Assembly (NCBI RefSeq): GCF_049116555.1
Contig: NZ_JAGDYT010000006.1
Location: 434,001 to 498,000, forward strand
Direction of reading: 5' to 3'
DNA length: 64,000 nt
Source of the DNA: Maricaulis maris_C
GTDB lineage: Bacteria > Pseudomonadota > Alphaproteobacteria > Caulobacterales > Maricaulaceae
Both the position numbers and the translations under genes were made by a program. Shown here piece by piece: positions 24,773-34,069 of the stretch. Position 1 is the stretch's first letter; the number at the start of each line of letters is the position of its first letter. A model generated the notes under the pieces. That model saw only the letters and a program-made list of their open reading frames with translations. It searched no databases and was not told where the DNA came from.

Positions 24773-24842
24773 CGCGAATCTCCTGCGATTTCAAATCAGC
24801 GAAGTATGCCCCTGATACGCGGCACACCCGAAAGGTTCAATG

Positions 24843-25409
24843 CTAAGGCGCGGCGTCGGACGGATCCGACCCCCCGTCTTGGGACTCAAAAAAGGTATAG
24901 GACAGGGTGATTGCGGCGACATCATCCATGCGCTCTTCCTCGGCGATCAACGGATCGACAAAGAACAGGACCGGCATCTCGATGCTCTCACCCGGTTGCA
25001 GCGTCTGCTCGGTAAAGCAGAAGCATTCCAGTTTGGAAAAATAGGTCGCCGCCTTGTAGGGCGCGACATTATAGGTGGCCACGCCGGTGACCGGCTGGCT
25101 GGAATTATTGGTCGCCGTGTAATAGGCGAGTGCGGTTTCACCGACCCGGACCGTGATCGACCGCTGCGCCGGCTCGAAGGTCCAGGGCAGGTTGCGATTG
25201 GTATTGGCGTCAAAATAGACCGTGACTTCGCGATCCAGAATGGCGCCGGCCTCGCCGACCGCGACCTGGGTCGTCCCGCCATAACCGGTCACCCGACAGA
25301 ACAGGTCATAAAGCGGGACCGCGGCATAGGCTGCGCCGACCATCACGGCTGCGGCAAGGGCCGAATACGCCGCGACACGGGCATTCTTGTTGAGCGGCAG
25401 ACGGGTCAT
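24843..25409 (-). CDS. ctaG: cytochrome c oxidase assembly factor CtaG/Cox11
   Basis: A 188-residue copper chaperone that delivers copper to the CuB site of subunit I. One N-terminal helix (about residues 12-32) is followed by VPLYDLFCRVTGYGGTTQ, the family signature, and the copper-binding CFCFTEQTL motif in the periplasmic domain. It starts four bases before the stop of the coxF-like gene (ATGA overlap). Length is typical for the alphaproteobacterial Cox11 family. Confidence 0.96.
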   Translation of the reverse strand: MTRLPLNKNARVAAYSALAAAVMVGAAYAAVPLYDLFCRVTGYGGTTQVAVGEAGAILDREVTVYFDANTNRNLPWTFEPAQRSITVRVGETALAYYTATNNSSQPVTGVATYNVAPYKAATYFSKLECFCFTEQTLQPGESIEMPVLFFVDPLIAEEERMDDVAAITLSYTFFESQDGGSDPSDAAP

Positions 25410-25654
25410 GCGCCCGCTCCCGCCGCAATATTCTGGCTCAGTCGAACCACTGTGATCGCGAAGACCGCCACCATGAAGCCGATCAGCGACCAGGCGATGA
25501 CCACATTGCGGCGCGCGCGGGCCTTCTCCTGCTCAGGCGTCAGGCGCACAGTCTCGGTCGACTGCGTATAGTCCGGCTGTTCGGACTCGATGACCTCTTC
25601 GATCATCTCGCCGACGGATTTCTTGGATTTGCCGTTCTCGGTCTCTGTCATCAT
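25406..25654 (-). CDS. small CoxF-like membrane protein
   Basis: An 82-residue protein with an acidic N-terminal half and a single membrane helix (about 53-73) near the C-terminus. It contains RLTPEQEKARARRNVVIAWS before the helix, as seen in small CoxF-type proteins encoded between ctaB and ctaG in alphaproteobacterial cox operons. Function is unproven; assembly help is inferred from position. The two possible ATGs (25654 and 25651) overlap the ctaB stop and its 3' end overlaps ctaG, so translation is coupled on both sides. Confidence 0.8.
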   Translation of the reverse strand: MMTETENGKSKKSVGEMIEEVIESEQPDYTQSTETVRLTPEQEKARARRNVVIAWSLIGFMVAVFAITVVRLSQNIAAGAGA

Positions 25655-26646
25655 CCCACTCCCGGAATGGCGACATATGCACCAAATGCATGCTCGATGA
25701 TCAATGCGGCAAAAAGAACCGTCAGATAACCGATCGAATAGGCGAAGAGGTCACGCGCGGCCTTGTCGCCAGCCCGCACGGCATAGAGCGCGCCCTCTTC
25801 GGCCGAACCGGCCTCGCCGGCACGAGAGCGGAAAATCCGCCAGGCCAGCAGCAGGAAGAGCAGGCCGCCGCCCAGAGAGGTCGCGCCATAGACAGCGCCG
25901 CCCAGCCCGGTCAGGACCGGCGCGCCGGCGAAGACCACCAGCACGATGGAATAGAGCAGAATTTGAAGACGCGTCGACTTGGCGCCCCGGGCGACCGGCA
26001 TCATCGGCACATTGGCGGCGGCATAATCGCCCGACTTGTAGAGCGCCAACGCCCAGGAATGGGGCGGGGTCCACAGGAAGATGATCATGAAGAGGATGAA
26101 GGCATCGAGCGAAATCTCGCCCGTTGCCGCGACCCAGCCGATCATCGGCGGGAAGGCCCCGGCAGCGCCACCAATGACGATATTCTGCGGCGTCGAGCGC
26201 TTGAGGATCATCGTGTAGATGACGGCGTAGAAGAAGATCGAGAATGCGAGCAGGCCGGCGGCGAGGTAATTGCTCGCCAGCGCCATCAGCAGAACCGACA
26301 GGATAGCCGCGACGACCCCGAAACCATAGGCATTGGCCACCGAGACCACACCGCGCGGAATCGGACGCTTGCGCGTGCGCTGCATGGTGGCGTCGATATC
26401 GGCGTCATAGGCCATGTTGAGCGCACCGGCGGCGCCGGCACCCACGGCCAGGCACAGGATCGACATCACCGCCAGGAAGGGGTCGGCATCGACCGGTGCC
26501 GCGATGAGACCGGCAAAGGCGGTGAAGACGACCAGCGTCATCACCCGCGGTTTCATCAGGTCAAAATAGTCGCGGGGCGAGGCTGTCGAAACAGCCTCGC
26601 CCTCTGCGCGATTGTCGCTTGGGGTCACAATGGTGTCCAAGGTCAA
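25651..26646 (-). CDS. ctaB: protoheme IX farnesyltransferase (heme O synthase)
   Basis: CtaB (Cox10) attaches farnesyl to heme B to make heme O, the precursor of heme A for the aa3 oxidase. It is a UbiA-superfamily membrane protein of up to 331 residues with eight or nine helices. The NMAYDADIDATMQRTRKRP motif supplies the Asp-rich prenyl diphosphate site. No ATG lies at the N-terminus; possible starts are TTG 26646, GTG 26628 and GTG 26586 or so, and none has a clear ribosome-binding site, so the start is uncertain. It follows ctaD by three bases. Confidence 0.95.
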   Translation of the reverse strand: MTLDTIVTPSDNRAEGEAVSTASPRDYFDLMKPRVMTLVVFTAFAGLIAAPVDADPFLAVMSILCLAVGAGAAGALNMAYDADIDATMQRTRKRPIPRGVVSVANAYGFGVVAAILSVLLMALASNYLAAGLLAFSIFFYAVIYTMILKRSTPQNIVIGGAAGAFPPMIGWVAATGEISLDAFILFMIIFLWTPPHSWALALYKSGDYAAANVPMMPVARGAKSTRLQILLYSIVLVVFAGAPVLTGLGGAVYGATSLGGGLLFLLLAWRIFRSRAGEAGSAEEGALYAVRAGDKAARDLFAYSIGYLTVLFAALIIEHAFGAYVAIPGVG

Positions 26647-26649
26647 ACC

Positions 26650-28284
26650 CTATTTGATCTTCGGCAGTTCGGAGAACTGGTGGAAGGGCGGCGGCGAGGA
26701 GAGCGTCCACTCGAGCGTGGTTGCACCTTCGCCCCACGGATTGGCATCCGCCTTGCGGCGACGGATCATCGCGTCGATCAGCACGGCGAAGAAGAGCACC
26801 ATACCCACCAGCATGATCAGATAGCCCCAGGAGGAGACGGCGTTCCAGAACTCGAAGGCGTCCGGATAGTCGACATAGCGACGCGGCATGCCGTTCAGGC
26901 CGAGGAAGTGCTGCGGGAAGAAGATCACATTCGCGCCGATGAAGAAGAAGAAGAACTGGGCGCGAGCCAGCCAGGAATTGTACTTCACACCGAAGATCTT
27001 CTCGAACCAGTAGTACCAGCCGGCGAAGATCGCGAACACGGCACCCAGCGACAGCACATAGTGGAAGTGCGCCACCACATAATAGGTGTCGTGCAGGGCC
27101 TGGTCGACGCCGGCATTGGCCAGCACCACGCCCGTCACACCGCCGACGGTGAACAGGAAGATGAAGCCGATCGCCCACATCATCGGGGTGCGGAACTCGA
27201 TCGAGCCGCCCCACATCGTGGCAATCCAGGAGAAAATCTTGATCCCCGTCGGCACCGCAATGACCATTGTCGCGGCCACGAAATAGGCTTTCAGGTCAAC
27301 CGGCATACCGACCGTGTACATGTGGTGGGCCCACACGATGAAGCCGATGAAGCCGATCGCCACCATGGCATAGGCCATCCCGAGATAACCGAAGATCGGC
27401 TTGCGCGAGAAGGTCGACACGATGTGCGAGACAATGCCGAAGCCGGGCAGGATGAGAATGTAGACTTCCGGGTGGCCGAAGAACCAGAACAGGTGCTGGT
27501 ACATGACCGGGTCACCGCCACCTTCCGGTGCGAAGAAGGCCGTGCCGAAATTACGGTCGGTCAGCAGCATGGTCAGCGCGCCGGCGAGAACCGGCAGGGA
27601 GAGCAGAAGCAGGAAGACCGTCACGAGAACCGACCACACGAAGAGCGGCATCTTGTGGATCGTCATGCCCGGAGCGCGCATGTTGAAGATCGTCGTGATG
27701 AAGTTGATGGCCCCCAGGATCGACGAGATACCGGCGATGTGCAGCGACAGGATCAGGAGATCCATCGCCGGACCATTATGGCCGGAGGTCGACAATGGCG
27801 GATAGAGAACCCAGCCGCCCCCGAAACCGAGATCGGCACCGGCACCCGGTACGAACATCGACATCAGCGCCAGCGCGAAGGAGGCCGGCAGGAGCCAGAA
27901 AGAGATATTGTTCATCCGCGGGAAGGCCATGTCGGGCGCGCCGATCATGAGCGGGACGAACCAGTTGCCAAAACCGCCGATCATCGCCGGCATGACCATG
28001 AAGAAGATCATGATCAGGGCGTGCATCGTGGTGACAACGTTATAATTGTGCGCGTTGCCGAACAGGGCGCCCCAGCCGGTATCCTCACCGGTGAAGACCT
28101 GCAGGCCCGGCTCCATGAGCTCCCAGCGGATCAGGCCGGAAAGACCACCACCGATGATCCCCGCGAAGATCGCGAAGACCAGGTACATCGTACCGATGTC
28201 CTTGTGGTTGGTGGACAGCACCCAACGGCGCCAGTCCCACATGCTCGGGGTATGATCGTCGTGCGTAGCGGCGTCAGCAGACAT
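26650..28284 (-). CDS. ctaD: cytochrome c oxidase subunit I
   Basis: The 544-residue catalytic subunit of an aa3-type cytochrome c oxidase (heme-copper oxidase A1 type). Twelve helices carry the heme and CuB ligands. The GHPEVYILILPGFG stretch holds a CuB histidine, the D-channel glutamate and the cross-linked tyrosine; WAHHMYTVGM and VAHFHYVLSLGAVFA hold the remaining histidines. YPPLSTSGHNGPA is typical of A-family enzymes. It lies 14 bases after ctaC and 3 bases before ctaB. Confidence 0.98.
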   Translation of the reverse strand: MSADAATHDDHTPSMWDWRRWVLSTNHKDIGTMYLVFAIFAGIIGGGLSGLIRWELMEPGLQVFTGEDTGWGALFGNAHNYNVVTTMHALIMIFFMVMPAMIGGFGNWFVPLMIGAPDMAFPRMNNISFWLLPASFALALMSMFVPGAGADLGFGGGWVLYPPLSTSGHNGPAMDLLILSLHIAGISSILGAINFITTIFNMRAPGMTIHKMPLFVWSVLVTVFLLLLSLPVLAGALTMLLTDRNFGTAFFAPEGGGDPVMYQHLFWFFGHPEVYILILPGFGIVSHIVSTFSRKPIFGYLGMAYAMVAIGFIGFIVWAHHMYTVGMPVDLKAYFVAATMVIAVPTGIKIFSWIATMWGGSIEFRTPMMWAIGFIFLFTVGGVTGVVLANAGVDQALHDTYYVVAHFHYVLSLGAVFAIFAGWYYWFEKIFGVKYNSWLARAQFFFFFIGANVIFFPQHFLGLNGMPRRYVDYPDAFEFWNAVSSWGYLIMLVGMVLFFAVLIDAMIRRRKADANPWGEGATTLEWTLSSPPPFHQFSELPKIK

Positions 28285-28298
28285 GGTTCAGCCCATCC

Positions 28299-29150
28299 CT
28301 AGTCGAGTTGCGCCAGGCGCGTTTCCCGCGCGGCGGTATATTCAGCAATGATCGCGTCAGCGGCTTCGGAGTATTCGTCCTCGGCCTTGGCCGCGATCCA
28401 GGCGTCGAAGACATCCTGGGGCACGACATGGACTTCGATCGGCATGAAAGCGTGGCGAAGACCGCAAAGCTCGGAGCACTGGCCGTAATAGACGCCCTCC
28501 TGGGTCGCCTGGAACCACGCCTCGTTGATCCGGCCCGGAATGGCATCCATCTTGGTGCCGAAGGCCGGCATCGCCCAGTTGTGGATGACGTCGGACGCCG
28601 TGACCTGCAGGCGGACCGTCGCATTGACCGGAACCACCAGCGGGTAATCAACGGACAGATTGCGCAGCTGACCCGGCTCGAGGTCTTCCTCTTCAACCAT
28701 GTTGGAGAAGTATTCCGCGACTTCGTGATCAGGATATTCGTAAGACCAGTTCCACTGATTGCCGGTGGCCTTCAGCGTGAAGTCGATCTCGGCCGGGATC
28801 ACGTCCTGCTTGTAGAGAAGCGGGAAGGACGGGATCGCGATGCCGATCAGGATCAGCACCGGCACTGCCGTCCACACCACTTCGAGCAGCGTGTTGTGGC
28901 TGAACTTGGAGGGCGTCGGATTGGCCTTCCGGTTGTAGCGGAACATCACATAAACCAGCAGACCCATCACGAAGACCGTGATCACGGTGATGATGATCAG
29001 CAGGAGATTATGGAAAGACACGATGTCTTCCATGATCGGTGTCACGGCAGGCTGAAGGCCCAGCGCTCCGTCGGTTGGCTGGCCGGGCGTGGCAAACGCG
29101 CCGGCTGCGAAAGTCGTCCAAGTGAGCGCAAGTGCGGTCAGGAATCGCAT
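28299..29150 (-). CDS. ctaC: cytochrome c oxidase subunit II
   Basis: The 283-residue subunit II receives electrons from cytochrome c at its CuA centre. A signal peptide (MRFLTALALTWTTFAAGAFA) and two helices precede the periplasmic cupredoxin domain. The CuA ligands are in YYGQCSELCGLRHAFMPIEV, with the upstream histidine in IHNWAMPAFGTKMD. No cytochrome c domain is fused. ATG 29150 is selected because GGGGAAG precedes it; the frame opens far upstream through non-coding sequence. It is the first gene of the cox operon, whose promoter must lie in 29151-29398. Confidence 0.97.
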   Translation of the reverse strand: MRFLTALALTWTTFAAGAFATPGQPTDGALGLQPAVTPIMEDIVSFHNLLLIIITVITVFVMGLLVYVMFRYNRKANPTPSKFSHNTLLEVVWTAVPVLILIGIAIPSFPLLYKQDVIPAEIDFTLKATGNQWNWSYEYPDHEVAEYFSNMVEEEDLEPGQLRNLSVDYPLVVPVNATVRLQVTASDVIHNWAMPAFGTKMDAIPGRINEAWFQATQEGVYYGQCSELCGLRHAFMPIEVHVVPQDVFDAWIAAKAEDEYSEAADAIIAEYTAARETRLAQLD

Positions 29151-29398
29151 GGCTTCCCCATACAAGTCAGGCATTAAGGCGGGAATCCCCCACCGATGGC
29201 GGCGGAATATAGAGCCCGTCTCCGGCCGTGTCAGGCCATCAACGGCATTTTTTCTCGTGTCATACACACTGGGCGCCGCATTACAGGAGATTGTCCGCCT
29301 GGAAAAGGCCGCATGCCCAGCTCGCGAAGTTATGATCAGCGCATTTGTCATCAGTGACATATCATGGAGCGGTTCATAGCAACGGAAAGGAGCGACCG

Positions 29399-29953
29399 AT
29401 GCGTCCATTCGTCTCACTCGCTGCCCTTGTAGTTTGTATGAGTACTGCACCGGCAACCGCCCAATTCCAGGTGCTCGGCCGTTCACCCGCCGCGACCTGT
29501 TTCGAACATGCTGTCGCCTCCCGTCATGATGTCCGCGCCGTCCAGGATTGCGACATGGCCCTGCGCGACAATCGGGTGACCCGCCGTGATCGCGCGGCAA
29601 CACTGGTCAATCGGGGCATTTTGCGGATCCACCAGAACCGGCATGCTGAAGCCCTCGACGACTTTCGCCGGGCCGAATCCCTGCACGATTTCGCCCCCAG
29701 CGCGCTGGCGGTGAACCGGGCCTGCGCCCTGATCGGACTCGGCCGCTATGCCGAAGCCGTGGACCGGGCAGATCTGGCGATCCGGGCCCGGGACAGCCGC
29801 GAGGCCGATGCCTGGTATAATCGCGGTCTGGCGCTGGAAGCGCTGGATGAGCTCGCGGCCGCCTATGATTCCCATCGCCAGGCCCGTCGGTTGCGCCCCG
29901 GCTGGGACCTGCCGCAGCATGAGCTGTCCCGCTTCACCATCTCTTCGCGCTAG
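29399..29953 (+). CDS. secreted TPR-repeat protein
   Basis: A 184-residue protein with a signal peptide (MRPFVSLAALVVCMSTAPATAQ) and three TPR units: about 62-95 (VNRGILRIHQNRHAEALDDF), 97-128 (VNRACALIGLGRYAEAVDRA) and 132-165 (WYNRGLALEALDELAAAYDS). Such small periplasmic TPR proteins act as scaffolds; the partner is unknown. AAGGAG lies six bases before ATG 29399. It is divergent from ctaC across about 250 bases and followed by tldD 112 bases downstream. Confidence 0.87.
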   Translation: MRPFVSLAALVVCMSTAPATAQFQVLGRSPAATCFEHAVASRHDVRAVQDCDMALRDNRVTRRDRAATLVNRGILRIHQNRHAEALDDFRRAESLHDFAPSALAVNRACALIGLGRYAEAVDRADLAIRARDSREADAWYNRGLALEALDELAAAYDSHRQARRLRPGWDLPQHELSRFTISSR

Positions 29954-30065
29954 CGGGGCGCAGACCCTGCCCGGCGTGGCGACTGCGTCGCGCCGCGCGC
30001 CCTGTGTTCACGCCCGGGGTTGGCTCGACTATGTATGGTGTCGAGAAGCCCCGGGAGTGCGCCTC

Positions 30066-31481
30066 ATGTCCGATGATCCGATCAGCCAGTTCGATTTTGA
30101 TGTCGACAGCGTGCAACCGATTCTGCACGACGCCCTGCACGGGGCCGATGATGGTGAACTCTTCCTGGAAACCGAAGTGTCCGAATCACTCGTCTTTGAT
30201 GACGGGCGCTTGAAGGCGGCCAATCTCGATTCGGCGCGCGGCTTTGGCCTGCGCTGTGTCGCGGGCGAGGCCTTCGGCTATGCCCACTCCTCCGATCCGA
30301 CCCTGGACGCGGTTCGCCGCGCCGCAGAGGCCGCCTCGGCGGTGAAACGCGGCCATGCCGGTGTCCTCGCACCGCCGCCCGCCGGGACCAATCGCAAGCT
30401 TTATGACGCCATCGATCCGGTCGCCCAGCCCGGCTTTGAAACCAAGGCATCTCTGCTGCAGGAGATCGACGCCTATTGCCGGACCAAGGATGCCAGCGTG
30501 GTCCAGGTGTCCGCCTCGATCGCCGGCGCCAAGCGTTCCGTGTCGATCCTGCGCGCCGGCGGTGATCTGAAAACCGATATCCGCCCGCTTGTCCGCCTCA
30601 ATGTGTCGGTGACCGTCGAGCGAGCAGGTCGCCGCGAGACCGGCTCCGCCGGAGCCGGTGGCCGCACCGAGTTCGATCGCTGGATCACACCGGATGCCTG
30701 GAAGCCGCTGGCCGACGAGGCGCTGCGCATCGCCCGCGTCAATCTCGATGCGGTCGACGCCCCCGCCGGTGTCTATGACGTCGTGCTCGGACCGGGCTGG
30801 CCCGCCGTCCTTCTGCACGAGGCCGTGGGTCATGGCCTGGAAGGCGATTTCAACCGCAAGGGCTCGTCTGCCTTCGCCGGGCGCATGGGTCAGCAGGTCG
30901 CCGCCAAGGGCGTGACCGTTGTCGATGACGGCACCATGCCGGAACGTCGCGGTTCGCTCACCATTGATGATGAGGGCACGCCGACCGAGCGTTCCGTACT
31001 GATCGAGGACGGCATTCTGACCGGATACATGCAGGACCGCATGAATGCCCGCCTGATGGGCCAGAAGCCGACCGGCAATGGCCGGCGTCAGTCCTATGCC
31101 CACCCGCCGCTGCCGCGCATGACCAATACCTACATGCTGGCCGGCGAGCACAAGCGCGAGGAAATGGTCGAAAGCCTGAAGGACGGCATCTATGCCGTGA
31201 ATTTCGGCGGTGGCCAGGTCGATATCACCTCGGGCAAATTCGTCTTCCAGTGCACCGAGGCCTATCGCGTCCAGGACGGCAAGATTGTCGCTCCGGTCAA
31301 GGGCGCAACCCTGATCGGTGACGGCCCGACCGCCCTCACCCAGATCACCATGATCGGCGATGATTTCGAGATGGATCCGGGTGTCGGCATGTGCGGCAAG
31401 GCCGGCCAGGGCGTCCCCGTCGGTGTCGGTCAGCCAAGCCTGAAGATTTCCGGCCTGACGGTCGGTGGTTCCGGCGGCTGA
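30066..31481 (+). CDS. tldD: TldD family metallopeptidase subunit
   Basis: TldD, with TldE/PmbA, forms a cytoplasmic zinc protease that trims peptides such as microcin precursors and antitoxins. The 471-residue protein carries the HExxxH zinc motif at H251-E252-H256 (LLHEAVGHGLEGDF), in line with the catalytic TldD half. C-terminal GKAGQGVPVGVGQPSLKI is a family signature. ATG 30066 has GGGAG nine bases upstream; the longer open frame has no support. The TldE/PmbA partner is not in the window. Confidence 0.95.
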   Translation: MSDDPISQFDFDVDSVQPILHDALHGADDGELFLETEVSESLVFDDGRLKAANLDSARGFGLRCVAGEAFGYAHSSDPTLDAVRRAAEAASAVKRGHAGVLAPPPAGTNRKLYDAIDPVAQPGFETKASLLQEIDAYCRTKDASVVQVSASIAGAKRSVSILRAGGDLKTDIRPLVRLNVSVTVERAGRRETGSAGAGGRTEFDRWITPDAWKPLADEALRIARVNLDAVDAPAGVYDVVLGPGWPAVLLHEAVGHGLEGDFNRKGSSAFAGRMGQQVAAKGVTVVDDGTMPERRGSLTIDDEGTPTERSVLIEDGILTGYMQDRMNARLMGQKPTGNGRRQSYAHPPLPRMTNTYMLAGEHKREEMVESLKDGIYAVNFGGGQVDITSGKFVFQCTEAYRVQDGKIVAPVKGATLIGDGPTALTQITMIGDDFEMDPGVGMCGKAGQGVPVGVGQPSLKISGLTVGGSGG

Positions 31482-31491
31482 ACCGTCGACC

Positions 31492-31515
31492 AATCGGGCG
31501 ATCAAGCGCCCGATT
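31492..31515 (+). terminator. hairpin after tldD
   Basis: A perfect 9-bp stem AATCGGGCG / CGCCCGATT with a six-base loop begins ten bases after the tldD stop codon. It is followed by CCGACC, not a T-tract, so it may stabilise the 3' end or terminate weakly. Confidence 0.45.
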
Positions 31516-31742
31516 CCGACCGTGACCAAAATTTCATGTCCGGAAGATTACCACGGCGTGATCGCTCAGTTTTCTATAAAGCCCATACAAAACAGCATTT
31601 TGCCGCCCCACGCGCGCGACTTAGCACGTGCAGCATAACACGTCCGTGACGAACCTTACGGAAGCGTACGTAGCGCCCCGCACCGGCCCCGCCTAGAGCC
31701 TCAGCGACGGGGAGTTGGGCAGGTACAAAGCGTAGGGACATT

Positions 31743-33857
31743 ATGCGAGGGATTTTGAAAAGCAGCGTGGCCGGCATAGCCGTCAGCGCGCTCATGGGTG
31801 CATCTGCATTCGCACTGCAGGACGGCCCGGCCGCCAGCAATTCACCACTTGTCCGGACCCAGTCCGGCGTGGCCACCTATCAGCAGGACTTCTTCACCAA
31901 CTACGCGCCTGTCACGGCACTGGACATGGTGTCACGCGTCCCGGGTTTCGGCCTGTCGAACGGTGATACCAGTCGTCGCGGGTTGGGTGACAGTTTTGGC
32001 AATCTGCTGATCAACGGGCGCCGACCGTCGAACAAGTCACTGTCTCTGGAGACCGTGCTCCAGCGCATTCCGGTCGATGATGTCGCCCATATCGAACTGA
32101 TCCAGGAAGCCCTGCCGCAATACGATATGCGCGGCCATTCGCGTCTCGTGAATGTGGTTCTGCGTGAGGGCGCCGGTCAGTCTGGTTCCTGGGATGCCCG
32201 CCTGCAAATCTCCGACAGCGGACGGCTCGGCCCGCGCCTCGTCGCCTCCTACACAACACCGGTCGGTCCGACCGAGATGACCTTCGGTCTCGACACGGGC
32301 ATGAGCGGCAATCGCATTCGCCTGCGCGACAGCCTGCACGACGAAACCGGCACTGAGATTTTCCGCGGCCGCGACAATGATCAGCGCCACTACCAGGAAT
32401 TCGCGCCGACCTGGTCGATGAATTGGGATATTGATGACGAGTCCCGCCTCCGCCTCGATGTCCAGGCCAATATCTGGACCTGGCACCGCGTGCGATTCAG
32501 CGACGTGGACTCGGTTTCCGGCGGCGCGCTGACACCCTACCGAATCGAACACAACGAAACCGAAAATCACGGCAGCCAATACACTGGCACCCTGTCCTAC
32601 CAGCGAGACCTGACCGACACGATATCGACCGAGACCATGTTCCTCGCCACGCGGAACCGTTTTGAGGACGGTCCAGAGGCCTATGAGGAGTACGATCCGA
32701 ATACAGGCTTCATCGAAGCCCTGATTGTCGATTTCGCGGGTGAAGTCGAGGAAACAGCCTTCCGGCAGACGATCTCCTGGGACCCGAATGAGCGCCACTC
32801 GCTCGAATTCGGCGGCGAGCATGCGCTCAATGCCCGCGATACGAATCTGGCTCTCGCGACCGATGATGGCACAACGGTCACGCCGATTGATCTGCCCGTG
32901 GCTGCCACTCGCGTCGAGGAAGCGCGCAGCGAGATTTTCGCCAACCATGTCTGGCAGATCAACGATCAGATGAATCTGGAAAGCGGTCTTCGCTATGAAT
33001 TCTCGGAAATCACCCAGACCGGTGATGCCGAGCAGACCCGCTCCTTCACCTACCCCAAGCCCAGCATGACGCTGAATTATCGCTCCGATGACCGCAACCG
33101 CTTCCGACTCACCGGTCGCCGCGATGTCGCCCAGCTGGAATTCGGCAAGTTCGCATCCTCTGTCGATCCGGCCGACAATAATTCCACCCTCGGCAATCCG
33201 GACTATGTGCCCCAGCGCACATGGACCATCGAGGGCGAATGGGAACGGCGCTTCGGCGATGAGGGGTCGTTTTCGTTGCGGATAGGCCATGACTGGATCC
33301 AGGATCTCGACGGCTGGGTTCCGATTGTCACGCCGACGGGCGTCTTCGACGCACCGGGCAATATCGGCGATGGCACCAATTTGCGGGTCACCGGCAACAT
33401 GACCACGCCGCTGGATTCGCTTGGCCTCAACAATGCCGTGCTCGATATCTTTCTCGAGTGGTACAACACCAATGTCGAAGACCCGCTGACAGGCGAGGAC
33501 CGTCACTTCTCCGGCTATCGCGAATGGGAATTGGCGCTCGACTTCCGCCAAACCTTCCCGGAAAGCCAGATGGCCTGGGGTTGGGATTATCACTGGATCA
33601 CGGACGGCGAAGTCTTCCGCGCCCAGGAATATCAGCTCCATGACAATACCGATGGCGATCTTGATATCTATGTCGAGACGACACGCTTGTTCGGCGTGAC
33701 ACTTCGGGCCCAGGTCGACGGTGTTTTCAACAATGGCGATGACCGTCAGCGCGTCTTCTATGACGGCTCTCGGGCCAATGGCATCATCGACGCAACCGAG
33801 TATCGCAACATCTCCAGGGGCCGCACCTTCCAGATCAGTGCCCGCAGCACATTCTGA
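31743..33857 (+). CDS. TonB-dependent outer-membrane receptor
   Basis: A 704-residue outer-membrane receptor with a signal peptide (MRGILKSSVAGIAVSALMGA, ending near AFA), a plug domain at about 45-150 (ALDMVSRVPGFGLSNGD, then LLINGRRPSNKSLSLETVLQ and NVVLREGAG), and a beta barrel from about 160 to the end. The final residues ISARSTF end in phenylalanine, the BamA recognition feature. The ligand is unknown. No transport or degradation gene for it lies close by. The free TonB-like protein at 17.5 kb is the only energising candidate in the window, and is not classical TonB. A strong hairpin follows the stop. Confidence 0.93.
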   Translation: MRGILKSSVAGIAVSALMGASAFALQDGPAASNSPLVRTQSGVATYQQDFFTNYAPVTALDMVSRVPGFGLSNGDTSRRGLGDSFGNLLINGRRPSNKSLSLETVLQRIPVDDVAHIELIQEALPQYDMRGHSRLVNVVLREGAGQSGSWDARLQISDSGRLGPRLVASYTTPVGPTEMTFGLDTGMSGNRIRLRDSLHDETGTEIFRGRDNDQRHYQEFAPTWSMNWDIDDESRLRLDVQANIWTWHRVRFSDVDSVSGGALTPYRIEHNETENHGSQYTGTLSYQRDLTDTISTETMFLATRNRFEDGPEAYEEYDPNTGFIEALIVDFAGEVEETAFRQTISWDPNERHSLEFGGEHALNARDTNLALATDDGTTVTPIDLPVAATRVEEARSEIFANHVWQINDQMNLESGLRYEFSEITQTGDAEQTRSFTYPKPSMTLNYRSDDRNRFRLTGRRDVAQLEFGKFASSVDPADNNSTLGNPDYVPQRTWTIEGEWERRFGDEGSFSLRIGHDWIQDLDGWVPIVTPTGVFDAPGNIGDGTNLRVTGNMTTPLDSLGLNNAVLDIFLEWYNTNVEDPLTGEDRHFSGYREWELALDFRQTFPESQMAWGWDYHWITDGEVFRAQEYQLHDNTDGDLDIYVETTRLFGVTLRAQVDGVFNNGDDRQRVFYDGSRANGIIDATEYRNISRGRTFQISARSTF

Positions 33858-33895
33858 TGATCCGGCGCCGGCAGCCTGGCTGTCGGCGCCGATCA
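33858..33895 (+). terminator. strong hairpin directly after the TonB-dependent receptor
   Basis: A long stem starts at the base after the receptor stop: 33858-33874 pairs with 33880-33895 around a five-base loop, with one bulged C and one G-U. No T-tract follows. Its position suggests transcription termination or mRNA 3'-end protection. Confidence 0.5.
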
Positions 33896-34069
33896 CATTG
33901 AAGAGAGCGCCGCATCAATACGGTGGCGGCGTGAAACAGGTGCGGCTAGGCTCACACCCGTGCGGACCTGAAGGTCCGGAACCGAAATTCATCCTGTGCC
34001 GGTGTGGGGGCTGCTGGCGCAAACGAGCTGCAGCGGTGATCCCACCGCATGGCAGGCACAGGAGCGCGC

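Noticed and set aside
25690..28302. An 870-codon plus-strand open frame opposite ctaB and ctaD
   Set aside because: It is antisense to two clear oxidase genes. The translation is dominated by Arg, Glu, His and Asp with no recognisable domain, as expected from the mirror of membrane-protein codons.
32037..33896. A 619-codon minus-strand frame opposite the TonB-dependent receptor
   Set aside because: The plus-strand product is a full receptor with signal peptide and terminal Phe. The opposite frame has no ribosome-binding site or motif.
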